Shown piece after piece: positions 42,417 to 50,542 of a stretch of 64,000 nt of DNA (within the stretch, counting starts at the first letter, position 1; each line of letters starts with the position of its first letter). The DNA comes from Microbacterium sp. LWO13-1.2 (lineage in GTDB: Bacteria > Actinomycetota > Actinomycetes > Actinomycetales > Microbacteriaceae). The notes beneath the pieces were generated by a model, which saw only the letters and a program-made list of their open reading frames with translations, was not told the DNA's origin and did not search any database. The position numbers were made by a program, and so were the translations under genes. Location of the stretch: NCBI RefSeq assembly GCF_038397725.1, contig NZ_CP151634.1, positions 2,604,001 to 2,668,000 of the forward strand, written 5' to 3'.

Positions 42417-43954
42417 CAGCGGTACCTGCCCTCTGCCCACCAGCGATCACGGGCGAGGAAGACCAACCACGCCCGGTTCCGGTCGTCGACGATCTGCAAT
42501 CGGTGCCCGCGGCGGCCCTGCGCCGCGGTCCACCGGCGCTCGTCGATCGGCCACGGCCCCGCCCATGCCTGCACGGCGGCGCCGCCGATGCGTGCGGGGT
42601 CGGCGGAGAGCATCCCTCTCTCGTCGATGCCGACCTCGGTGCCGACGATGCTTTCCAGGACGACGGGTCGTGGTGGCAGGAAGACCTCGGCCGGCACCGG
42701 ATCGGGAAGGCTGCCGGGCCAGGGGCGATCCGGATCCCGGGGGGTGACCGTGCGCTCGCCCCACGGCGTGAGCACCTGCCGGTCGGCGAGCCAGCGACCA
42801 CCGGCGACCGCAGCGGTGACCACGCCCTGATGACCGACCATCGTCTGCACGCGGGAGACGGCGTGATGCAGGCGTTCGTCGGATCCCGAACCGAAGAGTC
42901 CCGGCTGATGGTGAGCGGCATCGTCGACTGCGACAGGGGTGATGCGCACAGCGGCGATGCCGCCGAAGGCTCTGGCCTCGTCGACGGGCTCCTTCGCATG
43001 CTCCGCCGCCAGTGCCTCCAGCTGCCAGCGCACCCGGTCGACGAGGTCGGCGGCGTCGAAACAGGTCGGATGCAGCCAGGAGCGGGAGAAGACCAGGCCG
43101 TTGTCGTCGGTCAGGTCGATGCGCACCTCGGTGCAGACGACGTCGGCATCGCCGAGGGCGAGCATCACCGCATCCGCTGTCTGCCGCACGGCGAAGGCCA
43201 CCTGATCCGCACCACCCAGCGGGGGCTCGAACTCCACAGCCCGCACGAGCTCCGGATCAGGAGGACGAGGGACGAGCGGACGGGAATCGGCGCCGGCGGC
43301 GAGCGCATGCAGACGTGCCCCGCGCTCTCCGAAGCGATCCCGTACCTCGAGGGCGTCGAGAGCGGCGAACTCTCCGAGGGTGCGCACCCCGAGCCGGATC
43401 AGGAGACCGGCCAGTTGCTCGTCACGCAGCGCCTGCACATCGAATGCGCTCAGGTACTCCTTCGCTTCGCCAGGGGGCACGATGGTCCAGGGGCGGATGC
43501 TGCGGGCGGCAGCCTCTGCCGTGAACGGGCCGTCTGCGATGCCGATCCGCGCCTCGGGGAAGCCGGCATGGGTGAGGACACGGAGGAGGGCATCTGCGGC
43601 CTCGCTCTCCCCGCCGTGGAACCGGGTGATGCCCCGTGCGCGGAGAGCAGCGAGTCCTGGGCGCAGCAGAGAGGCGCCGGGGGCATGCTTCTCGATGAGA
43701 TGCAGCACGGGGAGGAAGGCGCGTTCGTCTCTGGCCGGATCGTGGGGGAGTACCCGCAGCGCCGGTAGGTGCCCCTGTGCGACCCGGCGGCGTTGCCCGG
43801 CGCGGACGCCGTGCTCGCGTGCCGACGCCGTGCAGGCCACCACGGCGTTCGCGTGCACCAGGGCCGTGGGCGGATGCGGAGGCGGACTCCCGAGAGCGGC
43901 CCGCAGCGGCCAGTCCGGGAACCACAGTACGAGGACGCGGAGCGGGGCGTTCAT
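42416..43954 (-). CDS. imuB: ImuB, inactive Y-family polymerase (mutasome hub)
   Basis: A 512-residue Y-family relative beginning MNAPLRVLVLWFPDWPL, where true Pol IV/V has the catalytic D-x-D-x-F; the acidic residues are absent, as in ImuB. The beta-clamp-binding motif QPGLFG near residue 350 matches the position known in mycobacterial ImuB. ImuB links ImuA' and DnaE2 to the sliding clamp. It overlaps imuA' by four bases and dnaE2 by one, so the three proteins are co-translated. Confidence 0.93.
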   Translation of the reverse strand: MNAPLRVLVLWFPDWPLRAALGSPPPHPPTALVHANAVVACTASAREHGVRAGQRRRVAQGHLPALRVLPHDPARDERAFLPVLHLIEKHAPGASLLRPGLAALRARGITRFHGGESEAADALLRVLTHAGFPEARIGIADGPFTAEAAARSIRPWTIVPPGEAKEYLSAFDVQALRDEQLAGLLIRLGVRTLGEFAALDALEVRDRFGERGARLHALAAGADSRPLVPRPPDPELVRAVEFEPPLGGADQVAFAVRQTADAVMLALGDADVVCTEVRIDLTDDNGLVFSRSWLHPTCFDAADLVDRVRWQLEALAAEHAKEPVDEARAFGGIAAVRITPVAVDDAAHHQPGLFGSGSDERLHHAVSRVQTMVGHQGVVTAAVAGGRWLADRQVLTPWGERTVTPRDPDRPWPGSLPDPVPAEVFLPPRPVVLESIVGTEVGIDERGMLSADPARIGGAAVQAWAGPWPIDERRWTAAQGRRGHRLQIVDDRNRAWLVFLARDRWWAEGRYR

Positions 43955-44688
43955 CCGGCGACCGCCCAGCGGGAGATCTCGACGGGAGGTGCCATCGTGT
44001 CGACGGTCTCGACGGCTCCGTGCGAGCCCGGCAGCCGGACCTGAACGCTCGACGGCATCGGCGTGCGCCTGGTCTGCGCGGTCACCGTCACGGTGCAGTC
44101 CGAGAGCAGACCCCAACCGGTGCCGAGACCGTGCCAGTGCGGATCGCGGAGCCGGATGGTCCCCTCGCTCTGCGGCCAGGTGCCGGTGGCGAGCGACTCG
44201 GTCACGAGCAGCGTGCAGCCGCGGTCGCGCAGGCGCGCATTCAGGCGGGAGGCGTCCGCATCGCGCATTCGCGTACCGGGGTGCACGGCGATGAGCGGGA
44301 CCACCTCGGAGAGGGCGGAGGTCACGGCCAGCCAGCGCTCGCCGGGTTCAGGGACGAGGATCAACCGCGACAGGTCGATGCCGAATCCCGCTGCGGCCTC
44401 GACGCCCAGAGTCGGCATGCCGATCACGGCGCACCAGAGCCCCTTCTGCGATGCCGCGCTCAGCAGCGCCAGCACGAGACTCGGCGAGGAGGAGACCGTG
44501 TACGCGGCGCCCATCTGCAATCCCTCTTCCGGCAGCAGGGAGGCGAAGGCGGGGTCGAGGGGGAGCAGCGGAAGCTCGCTGCGACGGCGCTGCATCCTGC
44601 TGATCTCGCGGCGCAGCCGCAGCACCTCTCCGGCGCGGGAGTCGCCAGCCGGAGAGAGCGCGGTCACCGCATCGAGCCCGATCCCCAT
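43951..44688 (-). CDS. imuA': ImuA' (RecA-fold mutasome accessory)
   Basis: A 245-residue protein with a degenerate RecA-like core and no complete Walker A; the segment SSSPSLVLALLSAASQKGLW takes its place, followed by VIGMPTLGVEAAAGFGIDL. This is the actinobacterial ImuA' form. ATG at 44688 lies 10 bases after a LexA-like box. It is the first gene of the imuA'-imuB-dnaE2 operon, which drives damage-induced mutagenesis. Confidence 0.88.
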   Translation of the reverse strand: MGIGLDAVTALSPAGDSRAGEVLRLRREISRMQRRRSELPLLPLDPAFASLLPEEGLQMGAAYTVSSSPSLVLALLSAASQKGLWCAVIGMPTLGVEAAAGFGIDLSRLILVPEPGERWLAVTSALSEVVPLIAVHPGTRMRDADASRLNARLRDRGCTLLVTESLATGTWPQSEGTIRLRDPHWHGLGTGWGLLSDCTVTVTAQTRRTPMPSSVQVRLPGSHGAVETVDTMAPPVEISRWAVAG

Positions 44689-44698
44689 GTAACCATCC

Positions 44699-44714
44699 TC
44701 GAAGATATATTCGA
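44699..44714 (-). promoter_or_regulatory. LexA (SOS) box before the mutasome operon
   Basis: The sequence TCGAAGATATATTCGA has the 16-bp size and 5-bp perfect outer arms (TCGAA/TTCGA) of the actinobacterial LexA palindrome TCGAAC-N4-GTTCGA. It differs at the two inner arm bases. It starts 10 bases upstream of the imuA' ATG, and the likely ribosome-binding site GAGG overlaps its edge. Regulation of imuA'-imuB-dnaE2 by LexA is established in actinobacteria. Confidence 0.75.
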
Positions 44715-44803
44715 ATAAAGCAAGTGATGGTGAAGACGATAATTCGAACGTCGGACATCAGTGCGAGCGCAGCGATGTCGGATGCGCTGACTACGCTGTG
44801 GCC

Positions 44804-45094
44804 ATGCGGATCGAATTCGAGAGCGCCGTGACCCGGTGGGACGCGCGCACGGCATCGTGGTTCTTCGCGACCATGCCGGAAGAGCTCTCCGACGACCTGC
44901 GCGAGCTGCCCGCACCGTCACGCGGATTCGGTTCCCTCCGGGTGCACGCCGCAATCGGCTCCTCCCACTGGACGACCTCGATCTTTCCCGGTGACGCGGG
45001 CTACGTGCTGCCGCTGAAGAAGGCGATTCGCGAGGCCCAGGGGATCGGCGAGGGCGATATCGTCTTGGTCCACCTCGACATCGTCGGCCTCTGA
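44804..45094 (+). CDS. DUF1905 protein
   Basis: A 96-residue soluble protein. IEFESAVTRWDARTASWFFA with MPEELSDDLRELPAPSRGFG, and the later SHWTTSIFPGDAGYVLPLKK with VRKAxRxAxxIxxGD-like helix AIREAQGIGEGDIV, are clear DUF1905 traits. ATG at 44804 is preferred to GTG at 44798. It is divergent from the mutasome operon. Function unknown; it is less similar to the DUF1905 protein at 31097 than the shared family name suggests. Confidence 0.88.
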   Translation: MRIEFESAVTRWDARTASWFFATMPEELSDDLRELPAPSRGFGSLRVHAAIGSSHWTTSIFPGDAGYVLPLKKAIREAQGIGEGDIVLVHLDIVGL

Positions 45095-45108
45095 CGCGGC
45101 GCGACGAG

Positions 45109-45117
45109 TTATCCACA
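45109..45117 (+). promoter_or_regulatory. Single perfect DnaA-box match
   Basis: TTATCCACA matches the bacterial DnaA-box consensus exactly. It lies in the 64-bp gap before the prepilin-peptidase-like gene. A lone box is not an origin; it may titrate or respond to DnaA, or be chance. Confidence 0.35.
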
Positions 45118-45158
45118 GCCCGCGCACGCGGCACCCGCCGATCTTCTAGCCTTCCCTG

Positions 45159-45629
45159 ATGGCCCTCCATGAAGTGCTCGCCGTCGTCGTGCACCTCGCG
45201 CTGCTCGGAATCGGCGGCTGGCTCCTTGTCATCGACGTGCGGACGCACCGGCTGCCGAACAGGATCGTCCTGCCCACGCTCGTCGCGCTGCTGGTGCTCG
45301 TGGTGGCCGAAGCACTGTTGACCGGACAGTCCCGGCCGCTGATCGGGGCAGTGCTGGGGATGCTGATCCTGGGCGGTTTCTATGCGGCGCTGCGCATGGT
45401 GAGCAGGGAAGGCATGGGCGGCGGGGATGTGAAACTCGCCGCCGTGATCGGGGTGGTGCTGGGGTGGCACGGCTGGCAGGCGCTCGCCGTCGGAGCGGCA
45501 TCCGCCTTCGTGCTCGGTGCGCTGTACGCGCTGGTGCTGATGGCCCTGCGTCGCGCGGATCGCTCGACTCGGATCGCCTTCGGCCCATGGATGATCGTCG
45601 GGGCCATCCTCGGCGTCGCGGCGGGCTGA
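45159..45629 (+). CDS. Prepilin peptidase-like A24 membrane protease (short form)
   Basis: A 156-residue protein with about five spans. The two catalytic aspartates expected for A24 peptidases lie in LLVIDVRTHRLPN and in GMGGGDVKLAAVIG. The N-terminal methylase domain of full-length PilD is missing, as in the TadV/CpaA short form. Such enzymes process type IV or Flp/Tad prepilins, but no pilin gene is in this window. It stands alone. Confidence 0.85.
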   Translation: MALHEVLAVVVHLALLGIGGWLLVIDVRTHRLPNRIVLPTLVALLVLVVAEALLTGQSRPLIGAVLGMLILGGFYAALRMVSREGMGGGDVKLAAVIGVVLGWHGWQALAVGAASAFVLGALYALVLMALRRADRSTRIAFGPWMIVGAILGVAAG

Positions 45630-45684
45630 ATGCCCCGCCGCAGCCTTCTCCCTCGCTGCAGCGGAGCGACGCTAGGGTGAGCAC

Positions 45685-45897
45685 ATGGCACTTGCACGGC
45701 TTCACGGCGGCCCGCTGGACGGGCAGATCATTCCCCTCGGCGACGCGGACGACAAGCTGATCGTCCCCTACAGCGAGACTCAGGTGGTGTACAACCGACG
45801 CGGCGAACCGGAGAACACCGGCCCGCACGACGGGCCCACCGAGATCGATTACTGGTACGACGAGTCCCTCGAGGACATCAATCCGGCAGATGACTGA
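45685..45897 (+). CDS. Small hypothetical protein
   Basis: A 70-residue soluble protein, MALARLHGGPLDGQIIPLGD at the start, with an acidic C-terminus. The start LHGGPLDGQ...P resembles short conserved actinobacterial proteins of unknown role. It overlaps the CYTH gene by 8 bases, so the two are co-expressed. Function unknown. Confidence 0.7.
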   Translation: MALARLHGGPLDGQIIPLGDADDKLIVPYSETQVVYNRRGEPENTGPHDGPTEIDYWYDESLEDINPADD

Positions 45898-46504
45898 ACC
45901 CTCCCGAACGGTCGAGATCGAGCGCAAGTTCGACGTCGACCCCGAGACGCCCCTGCCGAACTGGGACGCGATCCCCGGCGTGGACGCGGTCACCGAGGGA
46001 GAGGTCAGGGCCCTCGACGCACGCTACCTCGATACTGTCGACGGCACTCTCTCGCGTTCCGGTGTCGCATTGCGCCGGCGCACGGGCGGACCCGACGCGG
46101 GGTGGCATCTGAAGGGACCCCGGGAGGGGGACGGACGCCTCGAGCTCGGCTGGCCGCTCGGAGAGGGCGACGCCCTCCCTGATGCCATCGCCGACATGAT
46201 CGCCCGTTGGACGACAGAGCCGCTCACCCCGTTGGCGCGCATCGAGAACGACCGCGTCGCCTATCTGCTCACCGGTCCAGACGGTGTCGTCGCCGAGTTC
46301 GTCGACGACCATGTCCGCGCCACGGACCTCCGCACCGGCACGCAGCGCGAATGGCGGGAGTGGGAGATGGAGCTGGGACCGGCGGCACCCACCGATGCCG
46401 CAGGTCGAACGACGTTCTTCCTCGCCGTGCAGACAGCGGTCTTCGCCGCCGGCGGGCGGCACTCGGCATCCGGCTCGAAACTCGCCCGCGCGCTCGGCTT
46501 CTGA
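45890..46504 (+). CDS. CYTH-domain protein (triphosphate-tunnel type)
   Basis: A 204-residue protein. The defining motif EIERKF (ExExK) lies at residues 9-14; further tunnel residues follow in DARYLDTVDGTLSRSGVALR, WHLKGP and VAEFVDDHV. CYTH proteins bind triphosphates and metal; bacterial members include inorganic triphosphatases and adenylate cyclase-like enzymes. No CHAD domain is attached. It overlaps the small upstream gene. The reaction is not certain. Confidence 0.9.
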   Translation: MTEPSRTVEIERKFDVDPETPLPNWDAIPGVDAVTEGEVRALDARYLDTVDGTLSRSGVALRRRTGGPDAGWHLKGPREGDGRLELGWPLGEGDALPDAIADMIARWTTEPLTPLARIENDRVAYLLTGPDGVVAEFVDDHVRATDLRTGTQREWREWEMELGPAAPTDAAGRTTFFLAVQTAVFAAGGRHSASGSKLARALGF

Positions 46505-46580
46505 ACAGGCGAGCATCGCAGAGAAGCGGTCTCGATGCCACCCCCTTCCGTGGAGGCACGCAGCATGCTTGAGTGACAGC

Positions 46581-47741
46581 ATGCGCCTCGCTCCCGTGCT
46601 CCGGTCCCTGCAGACGATGGTCCCCGACACTGTTCTGATCCAGGAGGAGGTGCGAGATGTCTTCGCCGCCCAGCCCGATATCGGGCGGTTGGCGAAGCGG
46701 ATCGTGGCGACGTCGTTCAATGTGTCCGGCATCGAGACCCGGCACACGGTGCTCACCGAACTGTCGTTGAAAGCTGACGTCGACGAACCGACATTCTTCG
46801 ACAGATCATCCGGTGAACTGCTCGCTCCTGGCACCAAAGTGCGCAACGAGTTGTACACGCGCGAGGCCGGCCGGCTGTTCGTCGAGGTGGCGCGCCGAGC
46901 GGTGGATGCCGACCCGGACATCACCGCCGCCGATGTCACCCACGTCATCACGGTGTCCTGCACCGGATTCCATGCACCCGGTCCCGACTACGAGATCGTG
47001 CGCGCCCTCGGTCTGCCCGACGGAGTACAGCGCTACCACCTGGGGTTCATGGGCTGCTACGCATCGATGCCGGCGCTGCGGGCGGCGAGCCAGTTCTGCG
47101 CGGCCGATCCGGATGCGGTGGTGCTCGTCGTCAGTGTCGAGCTGTGCACGCTGCATCTGCGCTCCTCCGACGACCCCGACCTGATCGTCGCCTCCTCCCT
47201 CTTCGCGGACGGTGCGGCAGCGGGCATCGTCACCGCGCGCACATTCGACTCGGACGTGCCGGCCCTGCGCCTGGACCGGTTCCACACCGCGATCACGGAG
47301 AGGGGAGAGCAGGACATGGCCTGGACGATCGGCGATCAGGGATTCGAGATGGTCCTCTCGACCGCGGTGCCGCAGATCATCGGCGAGAGCATCCACGACG
47401 CGATCCGGCCGCTGTACGCGGAGCCCGCGCTCGCCGCGGCGTTCGAAGACGACGCGATCGGCGAGGCGGTCCAGCACTGGGCGATCCATCCCGGCGGGCG
47501 CAGCATCCTCGACCGGGTGCAGGAGAAGCTGGGCCTCACCGACGAGCAGCTCCATCCCGCGCGCGAGACCCTGCGCACGAACGGCAACATGTCCAGCGCC
47601 ACCGTCCTCTTCGTCATGAAGCGGATCCTCGACGAAGGGGCGCAGGACGGCGATCGGGTGTCGGCTATGGCCTTCGGCCCAGGACTCACCGCGGAGAGCG
47701 CTCTGATGACCGTCGTCGCCCCGAGGAGCCATGCCGCCTGA
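46581..47741 (+). CDS. Type III polyketide synthase
   Basis: A 386-residue chalcone/stilbene-synthase-like enzyme. The catalytic triad is visible: Cys159 in GFMGCYASMPALR, His303 in WAIHPGGRSIL and Asn336 in NGNMSSATVLFV. The VSCTGFHAPGPDYEI segment is typical of bacterial alkylresorcinol/alkylpyrone synthases. It probably condenses a fatty acyl starter with malonyl-CoA. ATG 46581 is chosen; an in-frame TTG at 46569 is closer to GGAGG and possible. It overlaps the methyltransferase gene by 11 bases and starts a three-gene operon. Confidence 0.9.
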   Translation: MRLAPVLRSLQTMVPDTVLIQEEVRDVFAAQPDIGRLAKRIVATSFNVSGIETRHTVLTELSLKADVDEPTFFDRSSGELLAPGTKVRNELYTREAGRLFVEVARRAVDADPDITAADVTHVITVSCTGFHAPGPDYEIVRALGLPDGVQRYHLGFMGCYASMPALRAASQFCAADPDAVVLVVSVELCTLHLRSSDDPDLIVASSLFADGAAAGIVTARTFDSDVPALRLDRFHTAITERGEQDMAWTIGDQGFEMVLSTAVPQIIGESIHDAIRPLYAEPALAAAFEDDAIGEAVQHWAIHPGGRSILDRVQEKLGLTDEQLHPARETLRTNGNMSSATVLFVMKRILDEGAQDGDRVSAMAFGPGLTAESALMTVVAPRSHAA

Positions 47742-48447
47742 ACTGTCGGCTCGCGCGGTGGGGCTGCGCGAGCTGATGGACGACCCTGGTGCGGATCGCC
47801 GGATGCTGGATCGCACGTATCAGCGATTCCGGCTGGTGAACGCGATCGTCTCCCGCCCAGGACTCATCTATCGGCGTGATGTGCGCCCGCGCGCCAGGCG
47901 ACGCTCGATCAGCATCCTCGATGTCGGTGCCGGCGGCGGCGACCTGTGCCGTGAACTCGCCAGGCGGCTGCACCGGGACGGCCTCGATGCCGAGATCACC
48001 GCGCTGGATGCCGACCGTCGCGCGGTGAGCTGGGCCGAGTCCCATGACGATGGCGCGGGGGTGCGATACCGCTGCGCGCACACCTCCGATCTGGTTCGAG
48101 AGGGCGCCGTCTTCGATGTGGTGATGTCCAACCATCTGCTCCATCACCTCGCCGCCGATGAGCTGCAGGAGCTTCTGGCGGATACCCGTCGACTCGTCGG
48201 CGATGGTGGCCTCGTCGTGCATCACGACATCGCTCGGAGCAGAGCCGCTTATGCGCTCTTCGCCGCCGCCACGTGGCCGTTCGCCGGAAATCTTCTCGCC
48301 GGATCGTTCATTCGAGATGATGGGCTGACCAGCATCCGCCGCTCATACACCGCGCGGGAGTTGACGGCCGTGGTGCCGGCCGGATGGGCGGTGCGGCCAG
48401 GGGTTCCGGCCCGGCTGGAACTGCGGTGGGAGCGGGCCGATGCCTGA
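47731..48447 (+). CDS. SAM-dependent class I methyltransferase
   Basis: A 238-residue enzyme. The SAM-binding motif I is ILDVGAGGGDLCREL near residue 61, and motif II with the acidic ribose contact is ITALDADRRAV; post-motif SNHLLHHL follows. It lies between a type III polyketide synthase and a flavin hydroxylase gene with overlaps of 11 and 8 bases, so it probably methylates the polyketide product. Its class I fold differs from the membrane methyltransferase used in streptomycete phenolic lipid clusters. Confidence 0.9.
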   Translation: MPPELSARAVGLRELMDDPGADRRMLDRTYQRFRLVNAIVSRPGLIYRRDVRPRARRRSISILDVGAGGGDLCRELARRLHRDGLDAEITALDADRRAVSWAESHDDGAGVRYRCAHTSDLVREGAVFDVVMSNHLLHHLAADELQELLADTRRLVGDGGLVVHHDIARSRAAYALFAAATWPFAGNLLAGSFIRDDGLTSIRRSYTARELTAVVPAGWAVRPGVPARLELRWERADA

Positions 48448-49579
48448 CCACGACGTCGTGATCGTCGGAGCGGGCCCGGTGGGGCTGCTGCTCGGTTGCC
48501 TGCTCGCCCAGCGGGGGATGGACGTCGCCGTCTGCGAGAAGCGCACCGGAGCAGACGAACGCAGCAGGGCGATCGGAATCCACCCGCCCGGTCTGGACGC
48601 CCTCGATGCGGCCGGGATCGGCGATCGTGTGCGCGCGGAAGCGTTGGCGCTGGAAGGCGGTGATGTGCTCAGCCGGGGACGCACGCTGGCTTCTGTCGAC
48701 TTCACGCGTGATCGACCGGTCCTGGTCCTGCCGCAGCATCGGACCGGCGCACTGCTGCGCGAACGACTCGAACAGGTCGACGCGGCGGCTCTCCGGTCGG
48801 GATGCGACGCGCTCGCCGTCAGAGACGAGGACGAGTTCGTCAGACTGACCGTCGACATCGGCGGGCACCGTCGCGAGCTCACATCATCCTTTCTCGTCGC
48901 AGCGGACGGTGTACGCAGCGGCACCCGCGAGATGCTCGGAGTCGGATGGCAGCGGCGGCGCGGCACCGCGGACTACCTGATGATGGATGTCCCCGCCCCT
49001 GCCGCGGACTCGCGTGCACGTCTGTACTGCGAACCGGGAGGACTGGTGGAGTCCTTCCCGCTCCCCGGCGGCACCCGGCGATGGGTGGTGCGGAATGCGT
49101 CGGGCGGCTCAGCAGCCGCGGCGAGTGCGCGCTGGAACGCCGCCGATCTCCGCGCGGCGATCGAGGAACGCACGGGTGTCGGGCTGACCGTCCCCGACGG
49201 CGTCCGGCCGACGGCGTTCCGGGCGGCTCAGCATCTCGCTGCCCGTACGGTCGTGGGCCGCGTTTTCCTGCTCGGGGATGCCGCGCACGAGATCAGCCCG
49301 ATCGGGGGACAGGGGATGAACCTCGGCTGGCTGGATGCCCTGCGCCTCGCCGACCGGATCGAGCAATCGCTGGGGCGCGGGACGACGGGCCTCCGCGGGT
49401 TCGAACGGCGCAGCAGACGAGCTGCTCGCCGCACCCAGAGCCGTGCCCGTTTCTACATGGCGATGGGTGCTCCGGCGCAGCCTCTCGTCGTGCACACCCG
49501 AGAACTCCTGATCCGCGTGCTCGGGTCGGGCGCCGGGAACGGACGGATGGCGGACACGATCACGATGAAGGGGCTTTAG
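48440..49579 (+). CDS. FAD-dependent aromatic hydroxylase-like monooxygenase
   Basis: A 379-residue flavoprotein. The FAD dinucleotide-binding motif is GAGPVG at residues 10-15, and the second FAD motif is GDAAHEISPIGGQGMN near residue 279. The DG-type motif lies in FLVAADGVRSGTREMLG. Similar enzymes hydroxylate phenols and resorcinols. It is the last gene of the operon and probably oxidises the polyketide ring, possibly to a quinone. Confidence 0.9.
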   Translation: MPDHDVVIVGAGPVGLLLGCLLAQRGMDVAVCEKRTGADERSRAIGIHPPGLDALDAAGIGDRVRAEALALEGGDVLSRGRTLASVDFTRDRPVLVLPQHRTGALLRERLEQVDAAALRSGCDALAVRDEDEFVRLTVDIGGHRRELTSSFLVAADGVRSGTREMLGVGWQRRRGTADYLMMDVPAPAADSRARLYCEPGGLVESFPLPGGTRRWVVRNASGGSAAAASARWNAADLRAAIEERTGVGLTVPDGVRPTAFRAAQHLAARTVVGRVFLLGDAAHEISPIGGQGMNLGWLDALRLADRIEQSLGRGTTGLRGFERRSRRAARRTQSRARFYMAMGAPAQPLVVHTRELLIRVLGSGAGNGRMADTITMKGL

Positions 49580-49591
49580 GAGCGGTAACCG

Positions 49592-50440
49592 TCAGGCGGA
49601 TGATGGTTCGCTACGCACCGGGGTGGGAAGCGTCTCGGCGGCGACTTCGCGGACCCAGGCCGCCTTGACGGATCGCCATGCCTCGTCATCGTATCCGAGG
49701 CGCCAGTAGGGGGAGCAGGACAGACGATCCTCGGCGACGATGCCCGCGCTCAGCAGCACGCGGCGCACCGCGCGTGTTGATTCGGCCTCGCCGTGCACGA
49801 AGGCGCTCACGACTCCCTCCAGCGGGGGAAGTGCGGCCACGGCATCGGCCAGGAGGGCGTCGGGGTCTCCGCCGTCGACCGTGTGCACCCAGCGCACGGT
49901 GAGTTCGCCCGGCGAGGCGAGTGGGATCTCGTCCTCGGCCGAGCCGACTTCGGCGATGATCACCACCGGTCGTCCCTCGGGAACGGCCTCAGCGGATGCG
50001 GCGATCGCGGGAAGCGCACTGGCGTCGCCGACGAACAGATAGCTGTCGGCGTCCTCCTCAGGGCGGTAGCCGCCGGCCGGGCCACGCAGCTGCAGCCGGT
50101 CGCCGGGCTGGGCGTGCAGCGCCCATCTCCCGGCGTACCCGACATCGCCATGGGCGACGAAATCGAGGGCCAGCTGCCGCGTCCGGGGGTCCCACGCGCG
50201 CACGGTGATCCTGCGGGCGAACGGGCGCTGGTCGCGCGGGAGCTCCCGGACCGCGTCGTCGGTGAACGGGACCTCATAGGGAGCTCCGTCGGGGAGGAAG
50301 AAGCAGTTCACGTACTGGTCGGTGTCCTCGATCGGCTCGAAGGCGTCCAGCCCGGATCCGCCGAGGACGACGCGCAGCAGATGGGGAGAGAGGAGCTCGG
50401 TTTCGACGACTTCTCCATACAGGCGGTTCGGCTCGGTCAT
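49592..50440 (-). CDS. Siderophore-interacting protein / FAD ferric reductase
   Basis: A 282-residue protein. The FAD-binding part has FARRITVRAWDPRTRQLALD and VAHGDVGYAGRWALHAQPGD; the NAD(P)H side has YLFVGDASALPAIAA. The C-terminal EDRLSCSPYWRLGYDDEAW segment is typical of ViuB-like reductases that release iron from siderophores in the cytoplasm. It converges with the hydroxylase gene 12 bases away. No siderophore genes are in the window. Confidence 0.92.
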   Translation of the reverse strand: MTEPNRLYGEVVETELLSPHLLRVVLGGSGLDAFEPIEDTDQYVNCFFLPDGAPYEVPFTDDAVRELPRDQRPFARRITVRAWDPRTRQLALDFVAHGDVGYAGRWALHAQPGDRLQLRGPAGGYRPEEDADSYLFVGDASALPAIAASAEAVPEGRPVVIIAEVGSAEDEIPLASPGELTVRWVHTVDGGDPDALLADAVAALPPLEGVVSAFVHGEAESTRAVRRVLLSAGIVAEDRLSCSPYWRLGYDDEAWRSVKAAWVREVAAETLPTPVRSEPSSA

Positions 50441-50493
50441 GGGATCTCCTCCGTGGGGGAACTGGGGCGGCGATGGGCAGCGGGCCGGATTGA

Positions 50494-50529
50494 AAACGGC
50501 CTGACTACGGATACGTAGTCAGGCCGTTT
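50494..50529 (-). terminator. Terminator downstream of lpd
   Basis: A perfect 15-bp stem, AAACGGCCTGACTAC with its complement GTAGTCAGGCCGTTT, surrounds a 6-base loop 14 bases after the lpd stop. On the minus strand it is followed by TTTTC, a short T run. It separates lpd from the downstream siderophore-interacting gene. Confidence 0.85.
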
Positions 50530-50542
50530 CAGGTCAGGCTGA

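Noticed and set aside
44738..44760. Second possible LexA half-site (ATTCGAAC) near the mutasome operon
   Set aside because: Only one half matches the palindrome; the other half is unlike the consensus.
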